NCBI RefSeq assembly: GCF_016756595.1
Contig: NZ_AP023257.1
Location: forward strand, 5,348,001 to 5,412,000
DNA length: 64,000 nt
Source: Mesorhizobium sp. L-2-11
GTDB lineage: Bacteria > Pseudomonadota > Alphaproteobacteria > Rhizobiales > Rhizobiaceae
Reading direction: 5' to 3'
A program made the position numbers and the translations under genes. Under the pieces are notes generated by a model. It was not told where the DNA came from, did not search any database, and saw only the letters and a program-made list of their open reading frames with translations. This document shows, in pieces, positions 19,489-28,024 of this stretch; position 1 is the first letter of the stretch, and each line of letters begins with the position of its first letter.

Positions 19489-19735
19489 TCTTGTTCATGT
19501 CGTTGTCCCAAAACCGCTGCCCATTTGGGGCGGCATGAGCCTGGCGATTGGCACCCGCTGGAGCGCATCGAAAGTCTCCCGCGGCTCGGCACTCCAACGA
19601 CCGGTGGTCACGCGACTGTGAACTGGGAGTACGGTTTACCGCTCGCGCTGTGCATCATACCCTCTCCGCGAAATCGGTGCGAAGAGCAGACCCGCTGACA
19701 ATTCAGCCTCACCGGGTCATGATGGAGGCCAACTG
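19489..19735. other. Intergenic region with a repeat-like segment
   Basis: No gene is seen here. Bases 19496-19523 match 25037-25064 at 23 of 28 positions and form part of a loose palindrome ending GGCGGCATGAG. The rest probably holds the promoter of the DoxX gene, but no convincing -35/-10 pair stands out. Confidence 0.5.
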
Positions 19736-20143
19736 ATGAATTTCGACAAGATTTCTGCCTGGGCTCCGGTGTGGTTAAGCGTCGTGAGGATCATGTCGGC
19801 GCTGCTGTTTCTGGAGCACGGAACTCAAAAGTTATTCAATTTTCCGCCCGCTCCCGAGCCGATGCAACTGTCGGGATTTCTTGTGATTCAGGCATTGATC
19901 GAGCTGATCGGAGGCGCGCTGCTTGCCCTCGGACTCTTCACCCGGCCGGTCGCGTTCATTCTGTCCGGCAACATGGCGGTCGCCTATTTCATGGCGCATG
20001 CGCCGCAAAGCTTCTTTCCGGTAGTCAACCAGGGCGACTCGTCGATCCTCTACTGCTTCATTTTCCTGTACTTCTTTTTCGCGGGAGGCGGCGCGTGGAG
20101 CGTCGATGCGGCCCGTCGCGGGACCGGCCTCGCGACGCCCTGA
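19736..20143 (+). CDS. DoxX-family membrane protein
   Basis: The 135-residue protein has four predicted membrane segments and the DoxX pattern SALLFLEHGTQKLF near the N-terminus, IELIGGALLALGLFTRP in the middle, and aromatic FIFLYFFFAGGG near the C-terminus. GGAGG lies 8-10 bases before ATG. DoxX proteins associate with respiratory or thiol-redox membrane complexes, but this type is generally of unknown function. The gene is single; the oxygenase gene beyond it is convergent. A second, more distant DoxX protein lies at 54111 inside the bufferin cassette. Confidence 0.88.
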   Translation: MNFDKISAWAPVWLSVVRIMSALLFLEHGTQKLFNFPPAPEPMQLSGFLVIQALIELIGGALLALGLFTRPVAFILSGNMAVAYFMAHAPQSFFPVVNQGDSSILYCFIFLYFFFAGGGAWSVDAARRGTGLATP

Positions 20144-20251
20144 ACAGGATCGCGAGGGAACTTCCCGGGCGGCTTCCAGCGGAGCATGTCCGACAGCCTG
20201 CCAAGTGGAAATGACAAGAAATTTCGACGCCGCTGATCGTCGCTTTCGGGC

Positions 20252-21280
20252 TTAGGGCGGCCATTGCCGCACGTTCGACCCGTCGCTTTCCGTTGTGCGG
20301 GCATCAAACTGATGACCCGCATGATCGCGGCCGGACGCTCGTGTTCTGGGTGCCTTCTGTCGGCGATAGAGATAGTTCTCGGGAAGGCCGAGGCGACGGC
20401 ACGACTGGACGGCCGGAGATGAAGGGAGCACCATGCTCTCGCAGATTGCAGCCGTCGTCTTCACAAAAGCGCGCTCCCACGGCTTTAACGTCCAGCGGTC
20501 GCCGAGTGCCAACCGCTTGCGGACCCAGCGGGGCAGGATCTCGACAGCCGCCTTCAGAAATGGCCGCTGAAGCGGCCGAGCCACTTCCGGCAAGGCGGGA
20601 ACGTCTTCCATGATCTGCAGGAATTCCAGGACGATCGGCGACGCGACGAGTCTTTGCCTCATCACGTCGAACAGCCCGTAAAGTTCGGCCTGAGACGTGG
20701 GCGCGCCGGTCGCACCATAGAGCAGCGCGACGGGGCGAGACTCGGCGAACATCGCATCCCGTTCGAAAAAATGCAGACGATGCACATAGACGTGATAGGC
20801 CTCCATGAAACCAAACCCAGCCGTCGCCTGCACCCAGTCCAGCAACTCCGGGTCGGTGGCGTGGTATGGCTCACCTTCGCTTGTTTGGCCTGAAACGCGC
20901 CCATGCATCCTGACCACGCCTTCAATCATGGCCTTGGCCTTGGTCCGGGGACCGTAGACCGTGACCAGGGCGGCGAGGCCAGTGCGCTGTAGTCGTCGGA
21001 GCGCGTCGGAGCGGAATGTGCTGTGCTGCCAAATGGCGTCGCGAACTCGCGGCTCTGCCAATTCGAGCAGCACCGCCGTAGCCCCGCCGATGAACAGCGC
21101 AACCGGGTTCTTGAAAATACGCCACGACACCGAGTTGGGCGGCAACAGCGCCGGCTCGCCCTGCGGGGTCGAGAAGTCCATCCGCGATCCGAGCCGCTGG
21201 CGCATGAACGACTGCGCAAGAGTATCCACACGACGCTCAAGCGGGCGAGGCAGAGGAAGGGTGCCCGAATTGCCAAACAT
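20252..21280 (-). CDS. MpaB/rubber-oxygenase-like (DUF2236) oxygenase
   Basis: Starting at 21280, where AGGAG lies about 9 bases upstream, the product has 342 residues. It carries the features of the DUF2236/ER-bound oxygenase MpaB family: SWRIFKNPVALFIGGATAVLLELAEP, the arginine-rich RTGLAALVTVYGP, the histidines in VVRMHGRVSG and YHATDPELLDWVQA, and AYHVYVHRL. In Lcp rubber oxygenase and MpaB such histidines bind heme b. The usual role is oxidative cleavage of hydrophobic substrates, but the natural substrate here is unknown. The C-terminal 40 residues (rich in R, T, G and S) are unlike the family and probably disordered. It is convergent with the DoxX gene. Confidence 0.82.
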   Translation of the reverse strand: MFGNSGTLPLPRPLERRVDTLAQSFMRQRLGSRMDFSTPQGEPALLPPNSVSWRIFKNPVALFIGGATAVLLELAEPRVRDAIWQHSTFRSDALRRLQRTGLAALVTVYGPRTKAKAMIEGVVRMHGRVSGQTSEGEPYHATDPELLDWVQATAGFGFMEAYHVYVHRLHFFERDAMFAESRPVALLYGATGAPTSQAELYGLFDVMRQRLVASPIVLEFLQIMEDVPALPEVARPLQRPFLKAAVEILPRWVRKRLALGDRWTLKPWERAFVKTTAAICESMVLPSSPAVQSCRRLGLPENYLYRRQKAPRTRASGRDHAGHQFDARTTESDGSNVRQWPP

Positions 21281-21430
21281 GCTCCGACTCTCCTGGCAAC
21301 GCGTGTGGCTGGCGGATGCAGCACGAACGTCTTGGCCCTTCCGTCGTTCCAAAGATTCAAACTGACGCGCTGCATTACTCCGCAAGAACACCGGGCCCGG
21401 ATAGCCATCGCGAGCCCGGTCGCGCCAGCC

Positions 21431-21694
21431 CTATGGGGTAAGATCGAGCGCCGGCACGATTCTGTGATAGGGCAGCCCCGCATCGTCGTTTAGACGCTTC
21501 ACGTCGACATCGGAATTAGCGTCAAACAGGCACATGCAGCGCCCGTCCTCCGGTGCGAAGGTCGAGCGCAGGTAGCTGATGTCGGTGCCGTTGGAGGTCA
21601 TCTCGGCGGCTTTGCTGATCGCCGCCTTCTGCGCATCTCCCAGAGCTTCCATGCTGATGCCCTTGAGATCGCGTTCCACCATGTAGACGGTCAT
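21431..21694 (-). CDS. DUF4242 small protein
   Basis: This 87-residue protein starts after AAGGAG and matches the DUF4242 (SCO4226-like, ferredoxin-fold) pattern: MTVYMVERDLKGISMEALG, then GTDISYLRSTFAPEDGRCMCLFDA and a closing LPYHRIVPALDL. Structurally studied relatives bind nickel or form small dimeric beta-alpha barrels; the biological role is not settled. It is divergent from the LysR gene at 21846, which suggests it is that regulator's target. The MpaB-like gene lies 150 bases downstream on the same strand and might be read through. Confidence 0.82.
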   Translation of the reverse strand: MTVYMVERDLKGISMEALGDAQKAAISKAAEMTSNGTDISYLRSTFAPEDGRCMCLFDANSDVDVKRLNDDAGLPYHRIVPALDLTP

Positions 21695-21768
21695 TTCCAG
21701 ATCTCCTTCTGTGAACAGTGACTACCGGAGTTGAATGCAACGGCGGGCGAAAGAGAACGACATTTATT

Positions 21769-21797
21769 CTATCGATCGATAGCCGACAGTTATCGAT
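21769..21797. promoter_or_regulatory. Candidate LysR operator between DUF4242 and lysR
   Basis: The 14-base perfect palindrome CTATCGATCGATAG (21769-21782) is followed by a further ATCGAT at 21792-21797, so the ATCGAT element recurs about two helical turns apart. The site is AT-rich and lies between two divergent starts, as expected for LysR-type autoregulation. The binding protein is inferred. Confidence 0.5.
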
Positions 21798-21845
21798 GAA
21801 AGGACTATAATGTCGTTTCGTGGAACCGCCTCGGGAGGGCTCGCC

Positions 21846-22724
21846 ATGGAGATGTTTCAGGTCCGCTACGTGCTTGCCGCCGCGAAGATGCTGAACTTCA
21901 CCAAGGCTGCTACCGAATGCAATGTGTCTCAACCGGCGCTCACCAAAGCGGTCAAGACGCTCGAGGATGAGCTTGGCGCGCCCTTGTTCCACCGCGAGGG
22001 AAAGCGCGTCCTCCTGAGTGAGTTCGGGCGCTCCATTCTGCCGCATCTTCAGCAGATCATGCAGGAGGCCCACGCAACCAGAACGCTCGCCGACAATTTC
22101 AGGCTGCTCAACCAGGTGCCGATCCGCCTCGGCGTCATGTCGACCATCGGCCATGTGAAACTCGCCCGGTTTCTCGCAAAGTTCCAGCGCGATTATCATG
22201 GCGTCGAGCTTGAAGTTAGCGAGGCGAGCGTTCAGGAACTGAAAAACAGGCTTGAGCAAGGCGATCTCGATGTTGCCGTTCTCAATCCGCTGGAGGGATT
22301 GGGAGCGGCGTTCCGCGTCCATGATCTCTACAGCGAGCGTTACGTCGTCGTATTCGCGCCGGATCACCGGCTTGCGAGCCTCAATGCAATCAAGTTGGTC
22401 GATCTCTCTCAAGAACCCTATGTCGATCGTCTGTCCTGCGAAATGCGGGACCTGGTGATGGGTGTGTGCCAGGAAAGAAACGTCAGCCTTTATGCCCGCT
22501 TTCGTTCCGAGCGTGAGGATTGGATCCAATCGATGGTGCTGGCGCGGATCGGCTTCGCCTTCATGCCTGAATATTCGGTGACATCGCCTGAACTTTTGCA
22601 GCGTCCGCTGATCGAACCCGCGGTGGCACGCACGGTGTCCCTGGCTAGCGTTCCGGGCCGGCCCTATAGCCCGGCGACGGCGGCAATGGTCCGAGCTGCC
22701 CAGACGTTTGATTGGCCAGGCTGA
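21846..22724 (+). CDS. LysR-family transcriptional regulator
   Basis: The start at 21846 follows GGAGGG and gives 292 residues beginning MEMFQVRYVLAAAKMLNFTKAA. The winged helix-turn-helix reads NFTKAATECNVSQPALTKAVKTLEDELGAPLF in overlapping parts, followed by the LysR linker and a substrate-binding domain (VPIRLGVMSTIGH onward). The segment SEREDWIQSMV and the nearby FMPEYS closely resemble those of the LysR protein at 48754, marking both as one subfamily, close to the OxyR/HcaR-like regulators. It is divergent from DUF4242. The inducer is unknown. Confidence 0.92.
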   Translation: MEMFQVRYVLAAAKMLNFTKAATECNVSQPALTKAVKTLEDELGAPLFHREGKRVLLSEFGRSILPHLQQIMQEAHATRTLADNFRLLNQVPIRLGVMSTIGHVKLARFLAKFQRDYHGVELEVSEASVQELKNRLEQGDLDVAVLNPLEGLGAAFRVHDLYSERYVVVFAPDHRLASLNAIKLVDLSQEPYVDRLSCEMRDLVMGVCQERNVSLYARFRSEREDWIQSMVLARIGFAFMPEYSVTSPELLQRPLIEPAVARTVSLASVPGRPYSPATAAMVRAAQTFDWPG

Positions 22725-23027
22725 TTTGAGATGCCTTCTGCCGACTGGTGTTCCTCGGACCGGTACCGACCCCTATTTCAGGAAGAAGGCAACGCAATCG
22801 GCCTAGCCGATGGCTGACTGCCAAAGCGTCAGATTCAACTTTTCGGCCGCCCGGCCTGCGTTGCGCTCGTCGCTAGGTAGGAGGTTGAGGTCTGCGTTGG
22901 GTCAACTCCGTTCAGCATATTGATGAAATCATATCACTGGATTCAGCATCATTGAAGTGCGATCTCCTGAGCAAGCGGAGTAGCGCAAGGCGCGCTTCAC
23001 ATCCGAAACAGAAGCAGGAGCACCCGC
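22725..23027. other. Intergenic region without a recognisable gene
   Basis: About 300 bases separate the LysR stop from the broken NTF2-like gene. I see no credible coding frame on either strand, no clear hairpin with a T-run, and no repeat shared with other parts of the window. Confidence 0.5.
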
Positions 23028-23580
23028 ATGCCGGTATCAAGACGTTCCCTTCTCGCCGCAGCAAGCGCTGGCGTGGCATTGTCACAAACTGCAAGATTAA
23101 CGAAAGCCTTGGCGCAGGCTCTTGAGGAGGCTGCTATAAACCAGACGGCTGCCGATCTCGTCGAGCGGTCTGCGGAAGCAAATTCGGCGCTGATGCGGGG
23201 GGAGATAACGAAGTACTACGAGGTGATTCCCACATACCGAGGACTTCCTGCTGATGTCTCCCTTCGGAGGAAAGCCCACGCGGGCTTCAGAACTGACTGC
23301 AGAGCGGATCGAGGCGATGGGCCGCTTTTTCAAGAACGGCACCTTCGAGCAGGAGCTTCTTCAAGCCTATGGTTCCGCAGACATGGTGGTCCTCGCGATC
23401 ATTGAATGCCCGCACGTCGAGGTCGGCGGTCTGCCGGCCCAGGATTGGCCGCTTCGGGTTACCTTGGTCTATCGCCGCGAAGAGGCGGAATGGCGCTTGG
23501 TGCATCGGCACGCCGACCCACTGGTCAAGGGCGTGAGCCTGGAACAGGCGGCCGCCCTTGCACGCGGCGAAGCTGATTGA
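23028..23580 (+). pseudogene. Frameshifted NTF2/SnoaL-like exported protein
   Basis: Two reading frames join to make one protein. Frame one (from ATG 23028) gives a Tat-like signal (SRRSLLAAASAGVAL), then AINQTAADLVERSAEANSALMRGEITKYYEVIPTY. Frame two (ending 23580) continues LLMSPFGGKPTR through RVTLVYRREEAEWRLVHRHADP, the typical end of an NTF2/SnoaL-like fold. Dropping one C from the CC at 23237-23238 would fuse them as IPTYEDFLLMSPFGG. As given, translation of frame one ends near 23405 and loses the C-terminal half. It is either a recent pseudogene or a one-base sequencing error. Function is unknown; relatives are small exported proteins with a cone-shaped pocket. Confidence 0.8.
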
Positions 23581-23928
23581 TGTGAAGAGTATTGCCATTC
23601 GACGGAGCGCTCTGGCTGCCGGTCTGCCGTTTGAGAGCCGAAAGGATTGCCCACAAGCAACGCATCGGCTACGCAGCCCTCGATTTGATTTACATTTCGA
23701 ATTATTTTGCCGCACTGTGGCCATTGTGCCGCCATTATCCATGCCTAGTTAAATGAAGCACTGACCGTTCTTCTTGTCTTTTTCGACGTTGGCGGCTCAA
23801 CGTTGGAAATAGATCTGACCCAAAGTATCTGGGCGGGTAGACAAGGAACGGAGGGGGACCTGGCGTCACTCCAAAGAACATTTGAATTCTTTGCTTGCGG
23901 AGCCGTTATCCTTTCGGGCGGCCGGCCT

Positions 23929-24954
23929 TTGTCGAAAAGGATCGCGGGGCTTGGCCTGGCGGCGACAGTGGCAGTCTTGCCATGGCCGGTCTATTCGGGA
24001 GTCCTGGTCAACGGCGTGACCGAAGCCGCGGTTGCCACTGCTGTTCCGTTCTCGGCTCTGAGTTTCCCCTCGGCCGCGCCCGAGTTCGACTTCATCGATC
24101 CAGACACCAGATCGACCTCTGGACGCGAGGGAGAACCCACGCTGGCTCAGGCACTGAAGGGCACCGTCTCCATCCTATCCGAAGGCGCGGAACAGATCGT
24201 CATCGGCATGTCGATGCACGAGTTCGGCGAGTACAAGGTGTCGCAGCACATCGCCAGCGAAATCCTTCGTGCAGCCAAGGACACCCAATTTCCTGCCGAT
24301 ACGCTTTTTGCGATCGCCGAGAAGGAATCCTCCTTCGACATCAACAATCGCCCGTCTAAAGGGTCGGCGCTTGGTCTTATGCAATTCCTCGACCAGACAT
24401 GGCTCGAGGCGGTGAAGAAGTACGGTGCAGAATTCGGCCTGGGCGACGAAGCGGAACTGATCCGGACCCGCCCTGAGGGCAAACGCGAATACCATTTCGT
24501 CGAGGACAAGGCCGAAGAACAGCGCATCCTTGAATTCAGGCGCGATCCCTATCTGTCGGCGGCACTTGCGGCCAAGAACCTTCTCGCGGCCAAGCAACGC
24601 ATCGAAGCTCGTCTTGAGAAGGCCATGGATGAAAAGGATCTCTACCTCCCCCATTTTCTTGGCACCAACGGGGCAGCAGCGCTCCTGTCGAATGCCGATG
24701 AGAAGCCCAATGCCACGGCCAGCAAAATCTTCCCCAAGGCGGCACGCTTCAACATTGCGATCTTCAAGGCCGAGGGAAAACAGCTCACCGTCGGCCAGTT
24801 TCACCAGCGCCTGCGCTCCTTCCTGGAAGCCCGCATCGGCAAATACAGCGATGTCGAAACCCGCGTGAAAGAGGCTGACCTGTCCTGGACAGCCGGTTTC
24901 GAGAATCTCGTCTACGATCTGGGCAAACGGCTGGCGACGGCAATGCGGCGGTAA
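23929..24954 (+). CDS. Lytic transglycosylase (SLT domain)
   Basis: The frame is open from before 23803; I choose the TTG at 23929 because it opens a normal signal peptide (MSKRIAGLGLAATVAVLPWP), but a TTG at 23803 is possible and no start has a strong Shine-Dalgarno match. The SLT core is clear: AIAEKESSFDINNRPSKGSA contains the catalytic glutamate, followed by GLMQFLDQTWLE and later YLSAALAAKNL and YLPHFLGTNGAAALL. The product would cleave peptidoglycan with 1,6-anhydromuramic acid formation in the periplasm. Length (about 341 residues) is normal for the family. It stands alone, so it is likely housekeeping or tied to envelope machinery elsewhere. Confidence 0.82.
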   Translation: MSKRIAGLGLAATVAVLPWPVYSGVLVNGVTEAAVATAVPFSALSFPSAAPEFDFIDPDTRSTSGREGEPTLAQALKGTVSILSEGAEQIVIGMSMHEFGEYKVSQHIASEILRAAKDTQFPADTLFAIAEKESSFDINNRPSKGSALGLMQFLDQTWLEAVKKYGAEFGLGDEAELIRTRPEGKREYHFVEDKAEEQRILEFRRDPYLSAALAAKNLLAAKQRIEARLEKAMDEKDLYLPHFLGTNGAAALLSNADEKPNATASKIFPKAARFNIAIFKAEGKQLTVGQFHQRLRSFLEARIGKYSDVETRVKEADLSWTAGFENLVYDLGKRLATAMRR

Positions 24955-25036
24955 TCAGCCAGGTATCGGGTTTTCACCTCTAAGCGCGTCGCGATTGATC
25001 GGCCTCACGTGACACGCTTCAGGTCGTTGTTTTATG

Positions 25037-25109
25037 CATGTCGCTATCGCAAATCCGCTGCGCACCCTCGGGGTCAGGCCCGAGGGCATGCTTTTTGCGC
25101 GACAAGCAT
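25037..25109. repeat. REP-like palindromic intergenic repeat (family 2)
   Basis: Bases 25037-25064 resemble 19496-19523, and the reverse complement of 25071-25109 resembles 44210-44247 (shared GTCGCGCAAAA, TGCCCTCGGGC and TGACCC). The element is roughly palindromic, from GCATGTCGC to GCGACAAGC, and lies between the transglycosylase and yqgE stop codons. Confidence 0.7.
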
Positions 25110-25165
25110 TTAGCAGACAGCAGGATTCCACCCAGGCGGGCGTCGCGGTCGGATAGGGTTCACCT

Positions 25166-25774
25166 CTAGGCGTGACCGGCGGCCAGGCTGAGATGCGCGA
25201 GGTCGATACCGATCGAAGCGAGTATCCGGTCGTATTTGCGCTCGATGTCGGTATCGAACAGAAGCTCCGCATTGGCCGGGCAGGTCAGCCAACCGTTCTC
25301 GGCGATTTCGCTTTCCAGCTGACCGGCGCCCCAGCCCGAATAGCCGAGCGCCATCAGCGCGTGCCGGGGCCCGCGGCCCGACGAAATGGCGCGCAATATG
25401 TCGACGGTCGCGGTCAGGCAAATGTCGTCGGAGACGGCCAGCGACGATTCCACGCGGTAGTCGCCCGAATGCAGAACGAAGCCGCGGCTGCGGTCCACCG
25501 GTCCGCCGTTGCGGACGACGAAGTCGCGGGCCTGCGCAGGCAAGCGGATCGCCTCCTGTTCGTTCATGATGCCGAGCTGCACGAGAAGATCCGGAAACAG
25601 CATCTGCTGTGTCTGGTTGATGACCAGGCCCATCGCGCCTTCGTCGCTGTGCGCGCAAATATAGATGACGGAGCGCGTGAAGCGGTCGTCCTTCATGCCG
25701 GGCATGGCAATCAGGAACTGGTCGTCGAGAAAGCCGCGTCCCGCAGCCATCTTCTTGTGGCGCAACAAGTCCAT
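25166..25774 (-). CDS. YqgE/AlgH family protein
   Basis: Starting at 25774 the protein has 202 residues and opens [27 protein letters not shown]. The family hallmarks are [46 protein letters not shown] and [19 protein letters not shown]. YqgE/AlgH proteins are widespread, single-domain and of uncertain function; in Pseudomonas AlgH affects alginate regulation. A longer start at 25909 is possible but adds a basic segment with no family match. It is divergent from the DsbD-N-like gene, with 169 bases between the two starts. Confidence 0.93.
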   Translation of the reverse strand: MDLLRHKKMAAGRGFLDDQFLIAMPGMKDDRFTRSVIYICAHSDEGAMGLVINQTQQMLFPDLLVQLGIMNEQEAIRLPAQARDFVVRNGGPVDRSRGFVLHSGDYRVESSLAVSDDICLTATVDILRAISSGRGPRHALMALGYSGWGAGQLESEIAENGWLTCPANAELLFDTDIERKYDRILASIGIDLAHLSLAAGHA

Positions 25775-25943
25775 GAGGGAGAGCGTAACGCGTTTCTGGA
25801 GCGCCGAAAAGATGCGCCGCGCGCGATTTGGTCGCAGATGTGCATCTAAGGCACGCAAAGCTGTGCCCGAGGTCACGCAAATATGATAGCAGCGACGCCA
25901 TGAAATCATTGCGCAGCCACGAACGGACGCTCAAATCACCGCC

Positions 25944-26750
25944 ATGCAAAGCTTGAAAGTCCTTGCGCTCAGCGCCGCTGTTGGATGTGGGAGCGGCCTT
26001 CCCGCCGCAGCCACCTCGTCGATCTGGTACGACAGCGAGGGCGGCAAAGTACGCCTTGTGACCAGCGGCAAGCCCGACACAGCCGGGCGCATCCATGGCG
26101 TCCTCGATATTGCGCTCAAGCCTGGCTGGAAAACCTACTGGCGCGATCCGGGCGACGCGGGCGTGCCGCCGCAAATCGATATCTCGGCCAGCACCAACAT
26201 TGCCAACGCGACGTTTTCGTTTCCGCCACCCCAGCGCCACGACGACGGCTCCGGCAAATGGGCCGGCTACGACCATCCGGTTTCGCTGCCGGTAACGTTC
26301 ACGCTGTCGGCGCCGAACGAGCCGGCCGTCATCGATGCCGATATCTTTCTCGGAATTTGTGAGACGATCTGCATCCCGGTGCAAACAAAGCTGACCATCG
26401 ATCCGAGCTCTGATCCGGACAATGTCGAAGACGCCGCTTTGGTGAAGGCGGCCCTTGCAACGCTGCCTGCTCCCGCAAATCCCGATTTCGGCGTCAATAT
26501 CCTGCCGGGCGACCGCGAGACACTGATTGTCGAGGCGAGCTTTCCGGGCAATGCCAAAGCAGCGGATTTCTTCGTCGCCGGTGAGTTCGGCTACATGTTC
26601 GGCGTGCCGGCCCGCAGCGAAAAGGACGGCAAGCTGGTGTTTACCGTGCAGATCCTCGACAGGCCGACGTCGACGCCGACAGATGGCGGACTCTACTACA
26701 CGCTGACAACTGCGGCCGGCGCCGTCGAAGGCCTGCTGCCGTTCCCTTGA
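25944..26750 (+). CDS. Periplasmic DsbD N-terminal-domain-like protein
   Basis: The 268-residue protein has a signal peptide (to about residue 24) and an immunoglobulin-like fold matching the DsbD alpha/ScsB N-terminal domain: YDSEGGKVRLVTSG, GWKTYWRDPGDAGVPPQID, and a cysteine pair in LGICETICIPVQTKL. In DsbD these cysteines pass electrons from the membrane domain to periplasmic partners. Here no membrane domain is attached, so it must work with a separate protein not present nearby. The peroxiredoxin gene downstream is consistent with a thiol-redox role but is 120 bases away. The start rests on the signal peptide rather than on a strong ribosome-binding site. Confidence 0.82.
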   Translation: MQSLKVLALSAAVGCGSGLPAAATSSIWYDSEGGKVRLVTSGKPDTAGRIHGVLDIALKPGWKTYWRDPGDAGVPPQIDISASTNIANATFSFPPPQRHDDGSGKWAGYDHPVSLPVTFTLSAPNEPAVIDADIFLGICETICIPVQTKLTIDPSSDPDNVEDAALVKAALATLPAPANPDFGVNILPGDRETLIVEASFPGNAKAADFFVAGEFGYMFGVPARSEKDGKLVFTVQILDRPTSTPTDGGLYYTLTTAAGAVEGLLPFP

Positions 26751-26870
26751 TTCCGAGCAAAGGATGTTCAGGTCGAACGTCCTTTGCTCCAGCCTCCCCG
26801 ACAGTTGCGGGGAACGGCTGAATTCGCTATCGCAAGGACACTCCCTTCCATGAGTCAAACGAGGACCACG

Positions 26871-27371
26871 ATGATGATTGCCGTTGGCGACAAGCTGCCC
26901 CAAGCGACGTTCAAGACGATGACTGCCGACGGCGCAAAAGCGATCACGACGGCCGAGATCTTCTCGGGAAGGAAGGTGGTGCTGTTCGCTGTTCCCGGCG
27001 CTTTCACGCCGACCTGCTCCAACAACCATCTGCCTGGCTATCTGGACAATTTCGACGCCATCCTGGCGCGCGGCGTCGACACCATCGCCGTCGTCGCCGT
27101 CAACGATGTCCACGTGATGGGCGCCTGGGCGCGCTTCAGCGGCGGTGAAGGCAAGATCCTCTATCTTGCCGACGGCAATGGCGATTTCGTCAAGTCGATC
27201 GGTCTCGACGCCGACCTTTCCGGCGGTGGCATGGGGCTGCGCTCGAAGCGGTTTTCGATGATCGTCGACGACGGCAAGGTCACCGCGCTCAATGTCGAGA
27301 CAAAGCCCGGCGTCGATGAATCCGGTGCTGCTCACATTCTCGGACAGCTTTCCGCTTTGGCGACAGCATAG
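26871..27371 (+). CDS. Peroxiredoxin (Prx5/AhpE-like, glutaredoxin-type 1-Cys)
   Basis: I place the start at 26871, after GAGGACCACG, giving 166 residues that begin MMIAVGDKLPQATFKTM. The peroxidatic motif is PGAFTPTCSNNHLPGY with Cys49, and the late arginine sits in GLRSKRFSMIVDDGKV. This is the Prx5 subgroup, which reduces hydrogen and alkyl peroxides in the cytoplasm, usually recycled by glutaredoxin or glutathione. No resolving cysteine is evident, so it should be 1-Cys. The gene follows the DsbD-N-like gene but has enough space for its own promoter. Confidence 0.95.
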   Translation: MMIAVGDKLPQATFKTMTADGAKAITTAEIFSGRKVVLFAVPGAFTPTCSNNHLPGYLDNFDAILARGVDTIAVVAVNDVHVMGAWARFSGGEGKILYLADGNGDFVKSIGLDADLSGGGMGLRSKRFSMIVDDGKVTALNVETKPGVDESGAAHILGQLSALATA

Positions 27372-27537
27372 GCCGAGGTTTCACGCTCCTTTGGCCTGAC
27401 GATCACACTTGTTTGGGCAGTTGCGCGTCCAATTGGGCGTGCAAAGAACGATCCAAACTTCTGAGCCGCACGATCCCAACAAACCGGTTTCGGGCGTGCG
27501 CTAGCTGTTCGGGAATTACCTGCTTTGGGGGACCTCA

Positions 27538-28020
27538 ATGATGTTCGACCACTTCTGGCGCGCTGTGGCAATCGGCATTGGCGCCACGGCGCTCATGGAC
27601 CTCTGGGCGATTTTCCTGAACACGGTGTTTGCTCAGCCGCGACCGAACTGGGGACTGGTCGGTCGCTGGGTCTGGCACCTGAGGGACGGCAAGGTCTTCC
27701 ATGACGATATCGGCGAGGCAGCACCCTATGCGCATGAATCGGCGCTGGGCTGGGCCTTCCACTATTTTGTCGGCATCATCTACGGCATCATTCTGGCCGT
27801 TTTGGCGGGAGCAGCGTGGCTGGCCGCGCCGACTTTCCTGCCCGCCTTCATCCTCGGCATCGTCACCGTAGGCGCCGGATGGTTCCTGCTGGCGCCCGGC
27901 ATGGGCGCCGGCTGGGCCGCGTCAAAGCGCCCCAACCCGATGCAGATCCGCGCCCTCAACCTCGTGTCGCATACTGTGTTCGCGCTCGGACTTTTCGGCA
28001 CGGCGCTGCTGATCCGTTAG
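27538..28020 (+). CDS. DUF2938 membrane protein
   Basis: The 160-residue protein starts with ATGATG after GGGGGACC and has about four membrane segments (IGIGATALMDLWAIFLN, FHYFVGIIYGIILAVLAG, LPAFILGIVTVGAGWFLLAPG and the C-terminal LVSHTVFALGLFGTALLI). The pattern WGLVGRWVWHLRDGKVFHDDI and the charged ASKRPNPMQIRALNLVSH loop are characteristic of DUF2938, a family without a known function. The conserved histidines on one face could bind a metal or heme, but that is speculation. It is convergent with the histidine phosphatase-like gene, 4 bases apart. Confidence 0.8.
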   Translation: MMFDHFWRAVAIGIGATALMDLWAIFLNTVFAQPRPNWGLVGRWVWHLRDGKVFHDDIGEAAPYAHESALGWAFHYFVGIIYGIILAVLAGAAWLAAPTFLPAFILGIVTVGAGWFLLAPGMGAGWAASKRPNPMQIRALNLVSHTVFALGLFGTALLIR

Positions 28021-28024
28021 CCAA

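Noticed and set aside
21522..22529. 335-residue minus-strand frame across lysR and DUF4242
   Set aside because: Antisense to a well-formed LysR gene; only GC-driven.
25110..27335. 741-residue minus-strand open frame
   Set aside because: It overlaps the DsbD-N-like and peroxiredoxin genes on the plus strand and yqgE in another frame, all of which have recognisable motifs.
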